From Flavobacteriales bacterium (lineage in GTDB: Bacteria > Bacteroidota > Bacteroidia > Flavobacteriales_D > Parvicellaceae): 52,211 nt of DNA. The notes under the pieces were generated by a model, which saw nothing but the letters and a program-made list of their open reading frames with translations, did not search any database and was not told the origin of the DNA. The translations under genes and the position numbers were made by a program. Location of the stretch: NCBI GenBank assembly GCA_029243225.1, contig JAQWSL010000099.1, forward strand, positions 1 through 52,211, written 5' to 3'. This document shows, in pieces, positions 7,852-17,347 of the stretch (its first letter is position 1; the number at the start of each line of letters is the position of its first letter).

Positions 7852-8439
7852 TTAGCTTACTATTTTAAGAAATGTTTTAAAGATGATTTTAAGATCTTTT
7901 AGCATTCCTCTTTCTTTAATGTATTTAGTGTTTAACGCTAGTTTTTGGGGCATTATTTCTTGTATATACACTTTTTCTGGATCTTCAGCATTTCCAAGAA
8001 GTTCATTTTCTTTGAAATAGATAATGGAAGCATAATCCGTTAAACCGGGTCTTACTTTAAGTACACTTAATTGCTCTTCCGTATAGAGATTAACATATTT
8101 AACTACTTCTGGTCTTGGACCAACAATACTCATGTCTCCAAGAATAACGTTAATTAGTTGAGGGAATTCGTCTAGCTTGTATTTTCTTAAGTAGTAACCT
8201 ATTGTAGTTATTCTGTTGTCTTTACTTCCAATAGTGAGCTGACCTAAATTTTCTGATCCAGGCCTCATGGTTCTAAATTTTAAAACATAAAAAGGCTTCT
8301 TATTTCTCCCAATTCTCTCTTGCTTATAAAAAACTCCACCTTTTCCATCTATCAGAATAAGCACTGTTATTATAATAAAAAAGGGAAACCCTAATAGGAC
8401 TACCACAATAGAAGATATGATGTCAAATAAGCGCTTCAT
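7852..8439 (-). CDS. Polyprenyl-phosphate sugar-1-phosphate transferase (PglC type)
   Basis: A 195-residue monotopic phosphoglycosyl transferase that starts glycan assembly by moving a sugar-1-phosphate from a UDP-sugar to undecaprenyl phosphate. It has the single N-terminal hydrophobic hairpin (residues 10-30) and the family motifs 'KFRTMR', the catalytic pair D90-E91 in 'KLDEFPQLINV', and 'SIVGPRPE'. The short length, without the extra membrane domain of WbaP, matches the small PglC class. It is the last gene of the minus-strand arm of the polysaccharide locus, 1 base after the aminotransferase gene. A DegT aminotransferase next door suggests an amino-deoxy sugar as the first residue. Confidence 0.92.
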   Translation of the reverse strand: MKRLFDIISSIVVVLLGFPFFIIITVLILIDGKGGVFYKQERIGRNKKPFYVLKFRTMRPGSENLGQLTIGSKDNRITTIGYYLRKYKLDEFPQLINVILGDMSIVGPRPEVVKYVNLYTEEQLSVLKVRPGLTDYASIIYFKENELLGNAEDPEKVYIQEIMPQKLALNTKYIKERGMLKDLKIIFKTFLKIVS

Positions 8440-8440
8440 T

Positions 8441-9646
8441 TCAAATGACTTCTTCTACAGATTCTACAACTGCATTAATTACAGTTTCTACTTGAGAGTC
8501 TGTTAAATTGTAATAAACTGGAAGTGTGATTTCAGCCTTGTAATTTTCATATGTCTGAGGGTAATCATTAATAGCATAACCTTTATTTCTGTAATAAGTA
8601 AGCATAGCAAGGGGCAAGTAATGTACGTTAACTGCAACTTCTTTTTCACTTATTTTAGCAATAATAGTATCTCTTTTGTCTTCAGATATATCTTTAATTC
8701 TTAGCATGTAAAGGTGGTAGGAAGAAGTTTTATTATTACTTGAAAATAAAGGAACTTTTGCCCATGCTTTTTTACTAAAAGTATTTTGGTATTTTTCAAA
8801 TATTGTTTTTCTTCTTGCTAAAGTTTCCTTATACCTTTTAAGCTCCACAAGTCCGATGGCTGCTTGAAGATCGGTCATGTTGCATTTAAAACCTGCTTCA
8901 ACAACATCATATTTCCAAGCACCTATTTGGTTTTTACTAAAAGCATCTTTGGTTTGACCGTGCAATGAGCTTACTTTAAACTTTTGTTGAAGCTCTTGGC
9001 TACTAAATTCTTTTAAATTAAAAGTAACAGCTCCACCTTCTGCAGTAGTAAGGTTCTTAACCGCATGAAAGCTAAATGAAGACATGTCTGCCTGATTTCC
9101 TGTCCTATTTCCTTTGTAGATTGCTCCTATTGAATGCGCAGCATCAGCAACAATTGCGATTCTATTTATTTTCTCCTGGACTACATTTTCGGGATTGAAA
9201 AGTGATTGAATATCTTTATCTCTAACAAGTTGGTGAAGCTCATCATAATCTGCTGGGTATCCAGCAATATCAACTGAAATTATTGCCTTTGTTTTCGGAG
9301 TTATTGCATTTCTTACCGCATTAATAGATATGTTGAAGTCATCCTCATTTACATCTACCATTACAGGTTTTGCTCCAGCGTGTATTACAACATTTGCAGT
9401 TGCACAATAGGTGTAAGCAGGAACTATTACTTCATCACCTTTTTTTACTCCAAGCCAATTTAATATTAATTGCATTCCAGCAGTTGCTGAATTAAGACAT
9501 ACAACATGTTTTACTCCAATGAATGTTGCTAATTTTTCTTCAAAAAGTTTGGTTTTAGGACCTGTTGTTATCCAACCTGATTGAAGAGCATCAGTAACTT
9601 CAGCTATTGTTTTATCATCTATTCGAGGAGGAGAGAATGGAATCAT
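8441..9646 (-). CDS. DegT/DnrJ/EryC1/StrS-family sugar aminotransferase
   Basis: A 401-residue PLP enzyme that converts a 4-keto (or 3-keto) nucleotide sugar to the amino sugar. The N-terminal 'SGWITTGPKTKLFEE', D168 in 'VADAAHSIGA' and the PLP lysine K197 in 'FHAVKNLTTAEGGAV' are all present. A short insertion at about residues 142-162 is noticeable. It overlaps the upstream flippase gene by 4 bases and is followed after 1 base by the PglC-type transferase. The expected dehydratase partner is not in this window, so the keto-sugar must come from elsewhere in the genome. Confidence 0.9.
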   Translation of the reverse strand: MIPFSPPRIDDKTIAEVTDALQSGWITTGPKTKLFEEKLATFIGVKHVVCLNSATAGMQLILNWLGVKKGDEVIVPAYTYCATANVVIHAGAKPVMVDVNEDDFNISINAVRNAITPKTKAIISVDIAGYPADYDELHQLVRDKDIQSLFNPENVVQEKINRIAIVADAAHSIGAIYKGNRTGNQADMSSFSFHAVKNLTTAEGGAVTFNLKEFSSQELQQKFKVSSLHGQTKDAFSKNQIGAWKYDVVEAGFKCNMTDLQAAIGLVELKRYKETLARRKTIFEKYQNTFSKKAWAKVPLFSSNNKTSSYHLYMLRIKDISEDKRDTIIAKISEKEVAVNVHYLPLAMLTYYRNKGYAINDYPQTYENYKAEITLPVYYNLTDSQVETVINAVVESVEEVI

Positions 9647-10938
9647 AGTTCAGTTGTTTTTTTAGAGTCAATATTAATTTCATCTTTATATCCTGCAATG
9701 AAATAATAGGCAGCAAAGATAGCAATCACATAAAAGAGTAGTTGAATGATTGTAAAAAACCATAAAGTTGTCATAGGAGATTTAAATGATTCGTGTACCC
9801 AACCCATGCCAATAAGAACCATTAATAAGTGAATAATATCTAAAATTAATGTTTGCTTTTGCTTTCCTAGCTTAATGTAGATATATGATAAAGAAGATGA
9901 AATAAACATAACAGCCATCCAAAGAGCCATTATCTGCATAATGTCAATTAAGCCACTCCATTTTTCACCCAAAAAGAATACAATCAATGAATCTGGAATA
10001 AATTGAAGACCAATACTTCCAATTAAACCTAAAACACCCAATCTAATAAACCAATAGGTATAAGTACTTCTAAGCTCTTTTTTAGTTTTAATCTTGGTTA
10101 TTTCTTTAAAGTATACTTGAGAGAATGAAGAAGAAATTATCGCTATGGAAATCCCTAAATATTGAACTGAAGCAGCGATTTGTCCTCCAAAATGATTTCC
10201 ATAATAATCAATGAATAGAGCTAGAAAAATAAAATTAATGAGATTTCCAATGAAGAAACCAGGTGTAGTAAAAAATATAAAATCTTTGTGTTTTTTTATT
10301 AGTTGTTTTTGATCGTTTGTATTAATTGGTGGTGTGCCAACCTTTTTTAAATAGCTAAATAAAAAGTTGATATTAGCAAAAACGAGTCCTAAAAACCTTC
10401 CTAAAATAAGGCCGAAATAATTGAATTTTAAAAAACCAAAAATTAGTTGACTACATACATTTATACTGTTCTGAATTACTTTATTTACACTCATAAGTTT
10501 AAAAGACTCTAGCCTTGTGAACCAGGAATTAAAAACTTGAATTAATCCGATTGTAATTACGGTTAATGGCACTAGAATAATAATTCTATAGTCTTTCGCT
10601 AAATCATTAATGCCTTTGTTGAAAAAAGAAAATATAAAGAATGAAATAAGGCTAACTATTGATGTGATTGCAATAAGTTTAAGACAAATAATGAACAGTG
10701 TTTTAGCATTTTTATTATCACTTTCAAGTACAATCGCTGAATCTAAGCGCAGTGCACTTATTCCTGCAAATATTGCAGTAAATTCAAAAAACAATCTAAA
10801 TGGTGCAAAATCTTCGGGCCCGTAGAAATATCTTTGTAGAAGAATTAACCCAATCAATGAAATTAGTTGAGCTAAAACGCTTCCAGTAATAAGAGTTATT
10901 ACATTCTTAATAAAAGATTTGTTGTTGGTATTTTTCAA
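9643..10938 (-). CDS. Wzx-type polysaccharide flippase (first copy)
   Basis: A 431-residue polytopic protein of the MOP/polysaccharide-transport family, with about 12 hydrophobic segments. It opens with 'NVITLITGSVLAQLISLIGL' and contains 'DFAPFRLFF', typical of Wzx proteins that flip undecaprenyl-linked repeat units across the inner membrane. The start appears to be TTG at 10938; no in-frame ATG keeps the first membrane segment. It belongs to the minus-strand operon of glycosyltransferase, flippase, aminotransferase and sugar transferase. A second flippase gene lies 1.3 kb away on the other strand. Confidence 0.87.
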   Translation of the reverse strand: MKNTNNKSFIKNVITLITGSVLAQLISLIGLILLQRYFYGPEDFAPFRLFFEFTAIFAGISALRLDSAIVLESDNKNAKTLFIICLKLIAITSIVSLISFFIFSFFNKGINDLAKDYRIIILVPLTVITIGLIQVFNSWFTRLESFKLMSVNKVIQNSINVCSQLIFGFLKFNYFGLILGRFLGLVFANINFLFSYLKKVGTPPINTNDQKQLIKKHKDFIFFTTPGFFIGNLINFIFLALFIDYYGNHFGGQIAASVQYLGISIAIISSSFSQVYFKEITKIKTKKELRSTYTYWFIRLGVLGLIGSIGLQFIPDSLIVFFLGEKWSGLIDIMQIMALWMAVMFISSSLSYIYIKLGKQKQTLILDIIHLLMVLIGMGWVHESFKSPMTTLWFFTIIQLLFYVIAIFAAYYFIAGYKDEINIDSKKTTEL

Positions 10939-10961
10939 TTCTTAGCTTTAGGATATTCAAT

Positions 10962-12188
10962 TTAAAATAAATCTTGCAAACATGATTTTAATTCTTTAGC
11001 TATTTGATTCCTATTAAAGTGATTGTTTACATATGTTCTTCCATTTTCACCTAGTTTTTTTCTAAGCTCATTGTTTTTAGCAAGTTTTAAAACACCATTT
11101 TTAAGCTCTTGTACGTTTTCAGGTTCAAAATATAAACCTGAATTTGCCTCATCTATAAATAATCCTTTTGCCTCACCATCCACACCTAGTAGGATTGGTG
11201 TCTTCATTGATAAGCATTCAAAGACCTTAGAAGGAATCGCTCCAAGAAAAAGGTCAAGTTTTTTTAATGGAATAATTGAGCAATCAATTGAAGATATGAT
11301 ATGTGGCATTTTAGCTTTTGGTACAGCATCAAAGAAAAATAGATTTGCTAGTTTTAGATTTTCTGTTAGTGTAATTAGTTTTTCTTTTTCAGGACCACTT
11401 CCTAAAAGGATGAATTTTATTTTTGAATTGCCTTGTAATTCTTTGGCTGTATGAATTATTATTTCTAGACCTTGTGCATACCCAATTATTCCTCCGTAAA
11501 AAAAAAGTAAATCATCCTTTCCGAAGTTGTTTTGTTCTCTCCAATCTTTAGTGAAGTTTGCTGGATTGTAAAAGCTTACATCTACACCATTAGGTAGCCA
11601 ATAAACTTTTTTGTTAGGGAATCGGCTTGAAATGTTAGCAGTTATTCCTTTGGTTTGTCCTGTAATCAAAGCAGCTTTTTTATAAAGAAACTCTTCAAGT
11701 ATAGTTGCTAATTTTAGAAATAATTTGTTTTTTACAATCCCTAGCTTTTCAGCACTTTCTGGCCAAAGATCTGAAACATTAAAAATGAATTTAGCTTTTT
11801 TCTTTCTAGCTATTAAAAAAGCACTTATTCCTAAGAAAAGGGGTGGTGATTCGCAAAAAACTGCATCAAAATCTCCATTTAGCTTTCTAATTCCATACTT
11901 GTATGAGGACCAAACAAACGAAAAATAATTTCTTAACCTCGTTGTAATTGATTTGGATTTGCTTACATAAATCGCTGTTCTGTAAATAGTACAACCTCCA
12001 AATTTTTCTTTACAATGCTTTTTACCTATATATTCTTCATGAATTTCCATTTGAGGATAGTTGGGCATTGCTGTAAGTACAGTAATTTCAACACCCTCTT
12101 CAATTAACCTTAATGCCAATTCAGATAATCTATTCTGAGGAGCACCAACTTCAGGCGGGAAATATTGAGTAATAAGTAGTAATTTCAC
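10962..12188 (-). CDS. Glycosyltransferase family 4 (WbuB-like)
   Basis: A 408-residue GT-B glycosyltransferase. The N-terminal half has 'LLITQYFPPEVGAPQNRLSE' and 'VSDLWPESAEKLG', closely resembling WbuB-type N-acetylfucosamine transferases. The C-terminal half has 'YGGIIGYAQGLE', 'LGSGPEKEKL' and the donor-site region 'PSKVFECLSMKTPILLG'. The start is GTG at 12188; the overlapping ATG at 12190 is out of frame and stops at once. It is the first gene of the minus-strand arm and shares a 32-base divergent start region with the second flippase. The acceptor and donor sugars are not determined by sequence alone. Confidence 0.9.
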   Translation of the reverse strand: MKLLLITQYFPPEVGAPQNRLSELALRLIEEGVEITVLTAMPNYPQMEIHEEYIGKKHCKEKFGGCTIYRTAIYVSKSKSITTRLRNYFSFVWSSYKYGIRKLNGDFDAVFCESPPLFLGISAFLIARKKKAKFIFNVSDLWPESAEKLGIVKNKLFLKLATILEEFLYKKAALITGQTKGITANISSRFPNKKVYWLPNGVDVSFYNPANFTKDWREQNNFGKDDLLFFYGGIIGYAQGLEIIIHTAKELQGNSKIKFILLGSGPEKEKLITLTENLKLANLFFFDAVPKAKMPHIISSIDCSIIPLKKLDLFLGAIPSKVFECLSMKTPILLGVDGEAKGLFIDEANSGLYFEPENVQELKNGVLKLAKNNELRKKLGENGRTYVNNHFNRNQIAKELKSCLQDLF

Positions 12189-12220
12189 ATTACAAAAATA
12201 AGATTACTTTCGAGTGCTTA
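12189..12220. promoter_or_regulatory. Compact divergent promoter between the two polysaccharide arms
   Basis: Only 32 bases separate the divergent starts. On the minus strand TATTTTTG (12200-12193) matches TAnnTTTG and ends 4 bases before the GTG at 12188. On the plus strand TACTTTCG (12205-12212) is one base off and ends 8 bases before the ATG at 12221. Both arms could thus start almost leaderless transcripts from back-to-back boxes. Neither has a clear TTG at -33. Confidence 0.4.
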
Positions 12221-13489
12221 ATGATACAGCGATTAAGAAATAGCCAATTTGTTAAAAATGTAGCCCTTTTACTATCAGGAAATGTTATTGGACAGCTTAT
12301 TCCTATTTTGGCGAGTGTTTTACTGACAAGGTTATATTCTCCCAATGATTTTGCTGTATTAGCTTATTTTTTAACAATTACTGGAATAATTAGTGTTATT
12401 GCTGGTGGAAGGTATGAAGTTGCAATAATGCTTCCTAAAGAAAATGTAAAGGCAAATGCATTATATGTAATTAGTATAATTTTCACATCAATTTTCACTT
12501 TACTTGTTACTCTTTTGTGTTATCTTTTTGGAGAAAAATTCGCTTTAATTTTTAATGCCAAAGAATTATTACAGTTTATCTATTTAATTCCTCTTTCTAT
12601 ATTTCTAATAGGTGTTTATCAGGCTGCTAATTTTTATTCTAATAGACTTTCTAAGTATAAACTAATGTCAGTTACATTGGTTACACGAAGTGTTTTCACA
12701 TCATCTACTAATATTATTATTGGATGGATGAAGAACTTGCCTGGAGGATTGATTATTGGAACGTTATTTGGTCAATTTGTTGCAGCTGTACTACTTACTT
12801 TTGGTTGTTTTAAAGAGATCCTAAAAGAGTTTCCTTCAAAAGATGATCTTTTGCTAAGCATGAGAGAATATAAAGATTTCCCTCTTAAAAATGGGGTTAG
12901 TATTTTTTTTAATTTACTAGCTAATCAGGTTCCCATTCTTTTGATTGGGTATCTTTTTCAGAATAACGAAATAGTTGGATGGTATGCTTTAGTTCTCAGA
13001 GTTTTAAATTTACCATTAATGACAGTTGGTAAATCTGTTTCTCAGGTTTTTTATCAGCAAACCAACCAGATAGAAAGAAGTAGTCATAAAGTGCTATTTG
13101 TTAAAACTTCAAAAGCATTGTTTACTCTGATTTTAGTTCCAGCTCTTGTATTACTTTTTATAGGTCCATTGTTGTTTGGTTTTGTTTTTGGAGATGTATG
13201 GGAAGTTTCAGGACACTATGCTCAAATTTTTATTTTATTCTATGTTTTACGATTTATTTTCTCTCCGCAAAGTACACTATTGATTAGTTCAGGAAGACTT
13301 AAGACTGAGTTGATTTTCAATATTTCATTTTTCATTTTTCAAATTCTTTCTGTTATAATTGGATATGAAATAGGGGATTACATATATTCCTTTATTTTTA
13401 TGTCATTTACAGGCTTTATACATTTCTTAATTCTTGGAAGAATTTTATTTAAATCGAGCATTCAATTGGATAATGAGAAGAGCAATTAA
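12221..13489 (+). CDS. Wzx-type polysaccharide flippase (second copy)
   Basis: A 422-residue polytopic MOP-family protein with about 12 membrane segments. It contains '[20 protein letters not shown]', '[16 protein letters not shown]' and '[11 protein letters not shown]', strong hallmarks of O-antigen or capsule flippases. It differs clearly from the first copy and is not a recent duplicate. It heads the plus-strand operon and overlaps the acetyltransferase gene by 17 bases if that gene starts at 13473. Confidence 0.9.
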   Translation: MIQRLRNSQFVKNVALLLSGNVIGQLIPILASVLLTRLYSPNDFAVLAYFLTITGIISVIAGGRYEVAIMLPKENVKANALYVISIIFTSIFTLLVTLLCYLFGEKFALIFNAKELLQFIYLIPLSIFLIGVYQAANFYSNRLSKYKLMSVTLVTRSVFTSSTNIIIGWMKNLPGGLIIGTLFGQFVAAVLLTFGCFKEILKEFPSKDDLLLSMREYKDFPLKNGVSIFFNLLANQVPILLIGYLFQNNEIVGWYALVLRVLNLPLMTVGKSVSQVFYQQTNQIERSSHKVLFVKTSKALFTLILVPALVLLFIGPLLFGFVFGDVWEVSGHYAQIFILFYVLRFIFSPQSTLLISSGRLKTELIFNISFFIFQILSVIIGYEIGDYIYSFIFMSFTGFIHFLILGRILFKSSIQLDNEKSN

Positions 13490-14021
13490 AAATATTCTTA
13501 GGGTTTTTAAATTCATCCCTTTTATAAATCATTTTTTCTTTCAATGGAAATTAACTAGAGTTCCTTTTCCTATTTTATGGGTGAATTTTTTGTTTCAACG
13601 AATTTTCAGAGTCAATTCAAAAGTAAAATTCCCTGTGCATTATAGTTCAAGGGTTATTGGGTTTAAAAACATTAAACTGCATAGAGATAGTAATACAGTT
13701 GGAAGTTTTTGTTTAAGTAACAATTGTTATATTCAAGCACTTCAAGGAATCGAAATAGGAGCTAATTTTTTGTTTGCACCCGGAACTACAATAATTTCTG
13801 TAAATCATGGGGTTAATAATGAGTTTAAGGATTCGAAAACTAACCCCGTTAAAATAGGTGACAATGTTTGGTTAGGAGCTAACGTAACAATTTTACCACA
13901 AGTTGAGCTAGGTAATAACGTAATTGTTGGGGCTGGATCAGTTGTAACTAAATCTTTTCCTTCAAATTCAATAATTGCAGGAAACCCAGCTAAGCTTATA
14001 AAATCCTCTTTGGATGACTAA
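13473..14021 (+). CDS. Hexapeptide-repeat O-acetyltransferase (WbbJ/CysE-like fold)
   Basis: A 182-residue left-handed beta-helix acyltransferase. Hexapeptide repeats run through the C-terminal two-thirds, for example '[20 protein letters not shown]' and '[13 protein letters not shown]', ending in the typical '[12 protein letters not shown]'. The likely catalytic histidine is in 'SVNHGVNN'. The enzyme would acetylate a sugar of the glycan with acetyl-CoA. An in-frame TTG at 13434 would give 13 more residues, but ATG 13473 is preferred. Even so, the gene overlaps the flippase by 17 bases and the next glycosyltransferase by 8, so translation is probably coupled. Confidence 0.87.
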   Translation: MRRAIKNILRVFKFIPFINHFFFQWKLTRVPFPILWVNFLFQRIFRVNSKVKFPVHYSSRVIGFKNIKLHRDSNTVGSFCLSNNCYIQALQGIEIGANFLFAPGTTIISVNHGVNNEFKDSKTNPVKIGDNVWLGANVTILPQVELGNNVIVGAGSVVTKSFPSNSIIAGNPAKLIKSSLDD

Positions 14022-15261
14022 AAAGATTCTATTTATTAGTGGAATAGATTTTAAAGAGAAATCTATACAAGTCATTCGTAAAACTCCAGAAGCATATGTT
14101 CACAGGGGATGGGATGTACATTATCTTGTTTTAAGAGATGTATCTAAAAGAGGAAACTATTTTTATGAAAAGCCACTAAATCCATCTGGAGTTAAAGTGT
14201 TTAGGTATCACTTTTTTTTCAGTTATTTATTAAATGTTATTCCTATTCAAATTTTAAGAACAATAGCAAATAAGATTATTTCCTACATAGGAGTTTATCA
14301 ACTACTCTTTCATGCCATAAGGCTCATTAGAAATAATGAGTACTGTGTCTTATATGGGTACGAACACATTGGAACAAGAACAGTATCATTACTAAAATTT
14401 TTTGGTAAGGCAAGAAACTGTATTACAGTCTCTAGATTTCAAGGAACTTGGTTGGCCTTGTATTATAAGAGTAAAAGGTATTTAAAGTTGCTGTTAAATG
14501 TAGATTTTTATTTAGCTATGCGCTTTAAATCTGATTTATGTATTATGACTGATGACGGGACTCAAGGAGATTTTATTATGCGTAAAATTCAACCTAAGCA
14601 TCCTGATTTTAGATTTTGGGTAAATGGTGTAGACTTTAGCTCAACAAATAATGATTTTTGTAATCAGATTAAAGCAAATTACAACCTTGAAAATAAAATT
14701 TCTCTTATTTCCGTAAGCAGACTTGAATCATGGAAAAGGGTTGATAGAGTAATTAATATTGTGAATCAGTTTTGCAAGAAAAATCCAAATCTTAAGCATA
14801 AGTTGGTTTATTTAGTTGTAGGAGAAGGCATTGATAGACCTCGCTTAGAACAGCTGGTTAATGATTTAGACCTTAGGAAACAAATTAAATTTGTTGGTGC
14901 CATTCCTAATGACAAGGTGCCAAATTATTTAAAAGTTTGTAAAGTGTTCATGTCATTTTATGATTTGTCCAATGTTGGTAACCCTCTTTTAGAGGCAATG
15001 AGAATGAATAAAGTAATAATGACACTTTCTAATGGTGACACATCTAAATGGATAAGTCATAAAAAAACTGGTTTTATATATAATCCTAAAGAAGGTTTTT
15101 ATGATGAAGTAGCTGATGATTTAGCTCTGCTTGTTAAAGATGATGATTTAATTAGAAATGTCACCAGTAAATTATTGAAGTTTTCAGAAGAAAAACTTTG
15201 GACTTGGGAGGAAAGATTTAATGAAGAAGTTAAAATTGTTGAGAGTAAATTAAAATGTTAA
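14014..15261 (+). CDS. Glycosyltransferase family 4
   Basis: A 415-residue GT-B glycosyltransferase. The C-terminal domain has '[15 protein letters not shown]' (donor phosphate contacts), '[15 protein letters not shown]', '[15 protein letters not shown]' and '[15 protein letters not shown]' (donor-binding acidic loop). The N-terminal acceptor domain is divergent. The gene overlaps the acetyltransferase by 8 bases and the polymerase by 7, so it lies in the middle of a tightly packed operon. The transferred sugar cannot be inferred. Confidence 0.88.
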   Translation: MTKKILFISGIDFKEKSIQVIRKTPEAYVHRGWDVHYLVLRDVSKRGNYFYEKPLNPSGVKVFRYHFFFSYLLNVIPIQILRTIANKIISYIGVYQLLFHAIRLIRNNEYCVLYGYEHIGTRTVSLLKFFGKARNCITVSRFQGTWLALYYKSKRYLKLLLNVDFYLAMRFKSDLCIMTDDGTQGDFIMRKIQPKHPDFRFWVNGVDFSSTNNDFCNQIKANYNLENKISLISVSRLESWKRVDRVINIVNQFCKKNPNLKHKLVYLVVGEGIDRPRLEQLVNDLDLRKQIKFVGAIPNDKVPNYLKVCKVFMSFYDLSNVGNPLLEAMRMNKVIMTLSNGDTSKWISHKKTGFIYNPKEGFYDEVADDLALLVKDDDLIRNVTSKLLKFSEEKLWTWEERFNEEVKIVESKLKC

Positions 15262-16535
15262 AGCTTAAAGAAAATATTGTTTATGTGTTTTTGGCGGCTG
15301 CATTAATTGGGTTAGGTCTTTCTTACGGAAAAATTTATGCTTTTCACCTTGTTTTTTTTGTTTCTTTTGCACTTTTCCCTTTCAAAAAAGCAAAGTATTT
15401 CTTTCTAAACAAACCTTCTTTTATACCTGTTTTTCCGGCTTTAATGTTTCTGTTTTATTTGCTCTCTATGTTTTGGGCGCCAAACTTCTTTTATTCAATT
15501 CAGTATTTAGGATACCTCTTTTTTGGAGTAGCCATAATTTACATCACCTATTTTAGTGTCAATAATATAAAACAATTAAAAAATGTGTTCATTGTTTTAG
15601 GTTCGGTTTTATTGGTTGAAGTATTAATTTGTTTGTTAGAAATGTATTCAAGTTTTAGGTATCCAATTTCTCCTTACTCAAAGTTAGTGACCTATTTTGG
15701 ACATGGATATAAAATAGATCAAAATCTTAGTTCATCAGTTAAGTCTTTAATATTATCAGTTCCTACAGGGTTTCATTGGAATCCAAATAATTTAGCAACA
15801 CTCCTTAGTTTAGCGATACCTTTTACTTTATTAAGTACTAATAAATGGATTAAATATCTAGGTAGTTTATTATTGCTACTTGTTCTTGGTGCAACTAATT
15901 CTAGAGGAGTAATGCTCTCTGTTTCAATAATGATTTTATTTATTTTTTTAAAGGAATTTACTTTTTCAAAAAAAACACTTTTAGCTATAATGAGTTTATG
16001 TCTTATTTTATTTATTGTTCCTACTAAACTAAATCCATTTAGTTCTGTAAACAATAGAATTTCTGATTCTATAGATGCAGTGTTTGGAATGTTTGAAAAT
16101 AAGCAAACTTCTAATTCACTTGGAGCAAGGCAAGAGCTTATGAAAAATGCGTTAGATGATTTAGATGAAAATTTATGGTTAGGTACAGGAGCTGGGAATT
16201 CAAAATTTATACAAGAAAAAAATGGAAAAGTAGCAGGCAAATTAACCAGTCTTCATAATTTTTGGTTAGAAATATTAGTGGATGCTGGAATTGTTTTTTT
16301 CTTAATTTTTATTAGTTGGTATTTTTTAATTGTAAATAAATTATTTAAGATTTCAAGCATTAATAATCCCTTTCTTTCTTATGTGTCCAAAGCTTCTGCT
16401 ATAGCTTTATTAGGATTATTAATTAGTGCGGTTAGTTGTAGTTCTATAATCTATTTTTTTCCTTTTTGGATTCTTATATCTCTTTCACTTGTTGTTTATA
16501 AAATTTCAGAAAATAAAAACTTTGCTATCTGCTAA
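15255..16535 (+). CDS. O-antigen polymerase/ligase-like membrane protein (Wzy_C family, first)
   Basis: A 426-residue protein with about 10-12 membrane segments and a periplasmic loop bearing Wzy/WaaL-type motifs ('GARQELMKNALDDL', 'LGTGAGNSKF', 'LHNFWLEILVDAGI'). Such proteins either polymerise undecaprenyl-linked repeat units or ligate glycans to lipid A core. Sequence alone rarely separates the two. It is the last gene of the plus-strand operon, and its end overlaps the convergent Wzz-like gene by 11 bases. Confidence 0.87.
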   Translation: MLKLKENIVYVFLAAALIGLGLSYGKIYAFHLVFFVSFALFPFKKAKYFFLNKPSFIPVFPALMFLFYLLSMFWAPNFFYSIQYLGYLFFGVAIIYITYFSVNNIKQLKNVFIVLGSVLLVEVLICLLEMYSSFRYPISPYSKLVTYFGHGYKIDQNLSSSVKSLILSVPTGFHWNPNNLATLLSLAIPFTLLSTNKWIKYLGSLLLLLVLGATNSRGVMLSVSIMILFIFLKEFTFSKKTLLAIMSLCLILFIVPTKLNPFSSVNNRISDSIDAVFGMFENKQTSNSLGARQELMKNALDDLDENLWLGTGAGNSKFIQEKNGKVAGKLTSLHNFWLEILVDAGIVFFLIFISWYFLIVNKLFKISSINNPFLSYVSKASAIALLGLLISAVSCSSIIYFFPFWILISLSLVVYKISENKNFAIC

Positions 16536-17238
16536 TTTTGTTTTTGAAGTTTGAAAAAATTAGAAGAATAATAATTAAGGAGAAGAAACATTTAACAAAG
16601 TTTTTAATAAAGTTTATTCTTATTTTTTCTATTACAATAGGTACTCCGAAACCCTTTTGAAAAGGAGTGTAGTTCTCAAGAGAAATAAGTAATTGTTGTT
16701 TTTCAATTAATTTTTCTGTTAAAGAAAGTTTAGTATTTTCATTGCCAATAAATCCATTGTTCACATTTAATGTGTCTGCTAATAATTGGTTATTTAATAA
16801 TTTAATAATTCTTATTGTACTATTGGCATTTTCATTAATTGAATTTTTTATTAAAGAATCTGATGTGATATAGTTTAAAAGTTCACTTTCAATTTTTTCA
16901 GTAGAACTACTAAACAAATAAAGATCTAAATAAAACCTTGTGCTTAACTTAAAGGTGTCCGATCTCAATTGATGGGTTTTAATGTCTAAATGTTCTTTTG
17001 ATTTAAAAAAGTCATGTACTATTTCTTTCATTACATCCCTTTTCACAACCTCTTTACTATCTAAAATTGCAGTGCAGGTATATAATGGTTTGTATTGGTA
17101 ACCAATGTATGTGGCATAAGCTATAGAAAGAATAAAAACAATTAAAATTCCTAACTTGTTATTTCTTGCGAATTTGAGAAAATGAGATGTCACATTTGAA
17201 GATTGGTTGTTGTCTGCAGCTTGTTTATTACTAGTCAT
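16525..17238 (-). CDS. Short Wzz-like (chain-length determinant topology) membrane protein
   Basis: A 237-residue protein with two membrane segments, one near the N-terminus (around 'LGILIVFILSIAYATYIGYQ') and one near the C-terminus ('FFSLIIILLIFSNF'). They flank an extracytoplasmic, helix-rich region. The sequence after the first segment ('YKPLYTCTAILDSKEVV') is typical of Wzz/polysaccharide co-polymerases, which set glycan chain length. The start is taken at ATG 17238; an in-frame TTG at 17265 would add nine residues. It is shorter than most Wzz proteins and has no fused kinase domain. It is read opposite to its neighbours on both sides. Confidence 0.7.
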   Translation of the reverse strand: MTSNKQAADNNQSSNVTSHFLKFARNNKLGILIVFILSIAYATYIGYQYKPLYTCTAILDSKEVVKRDVMKEIVHDFFKSKEHLDIKTHQLRSDTFKLSTRFYLDLYLFSSSTEKIESELLNYITSDSLIKNSINENANSTIRIIKLLNNQLLADTLNVNNGFIGNENTKLSLTEKLIEKQQLLISLENYTPFQKGFGVPIVIEKIRINFIKNFVKCFFSLIIILLIFSNFKNKISR

Positions 17239-17347
17239 CTCTTCAATTTTTCTAATTTTAGGCAAAATATGTACTTATCTTTTCAAATCAAAGAATAAAA
17301 TAGTGATTAATGGTTTTCAAATAATATTTAGAAACTTGTTGAAATGG

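Noticed and set aside
11023-11454. Open frame of 143 codons antisense to the WbuB-like glycosyltransferase
   Set aside because: Fully covered by a conserved glycosyltransferase; Ser/Phe-rich shadow.
13434-13472. 13-residue extension of the acetyltransferase from a TTG
   Set aside because: ATG 13473 is available and gives a shorter overlap with the flippase gene.
8441-14021. Complete bacillosamine (PglF-PglE-PglD-PglC) pathway
   Set aside because: A PglC-type transferase and a DegT aminotransferase are present, but no dehydratase is in the window and the acetyltransferase is of the WbbJ rather than the PglD kind.
15773-16240. Open frame of 155 codons antisense to the first polymerase-like gene
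   Set aside because: The sense frame has strong family motifs; the antisense product is Ser/Phe/Lys-rich with no recognisable features.
17207-17347. 47-residue N-terminal extension of the second polymerase-like protein from a TTG
   Set aside because: It overlaps the divergent Wzz-like gene start; ATG 17348 gives a normal N-terminus.
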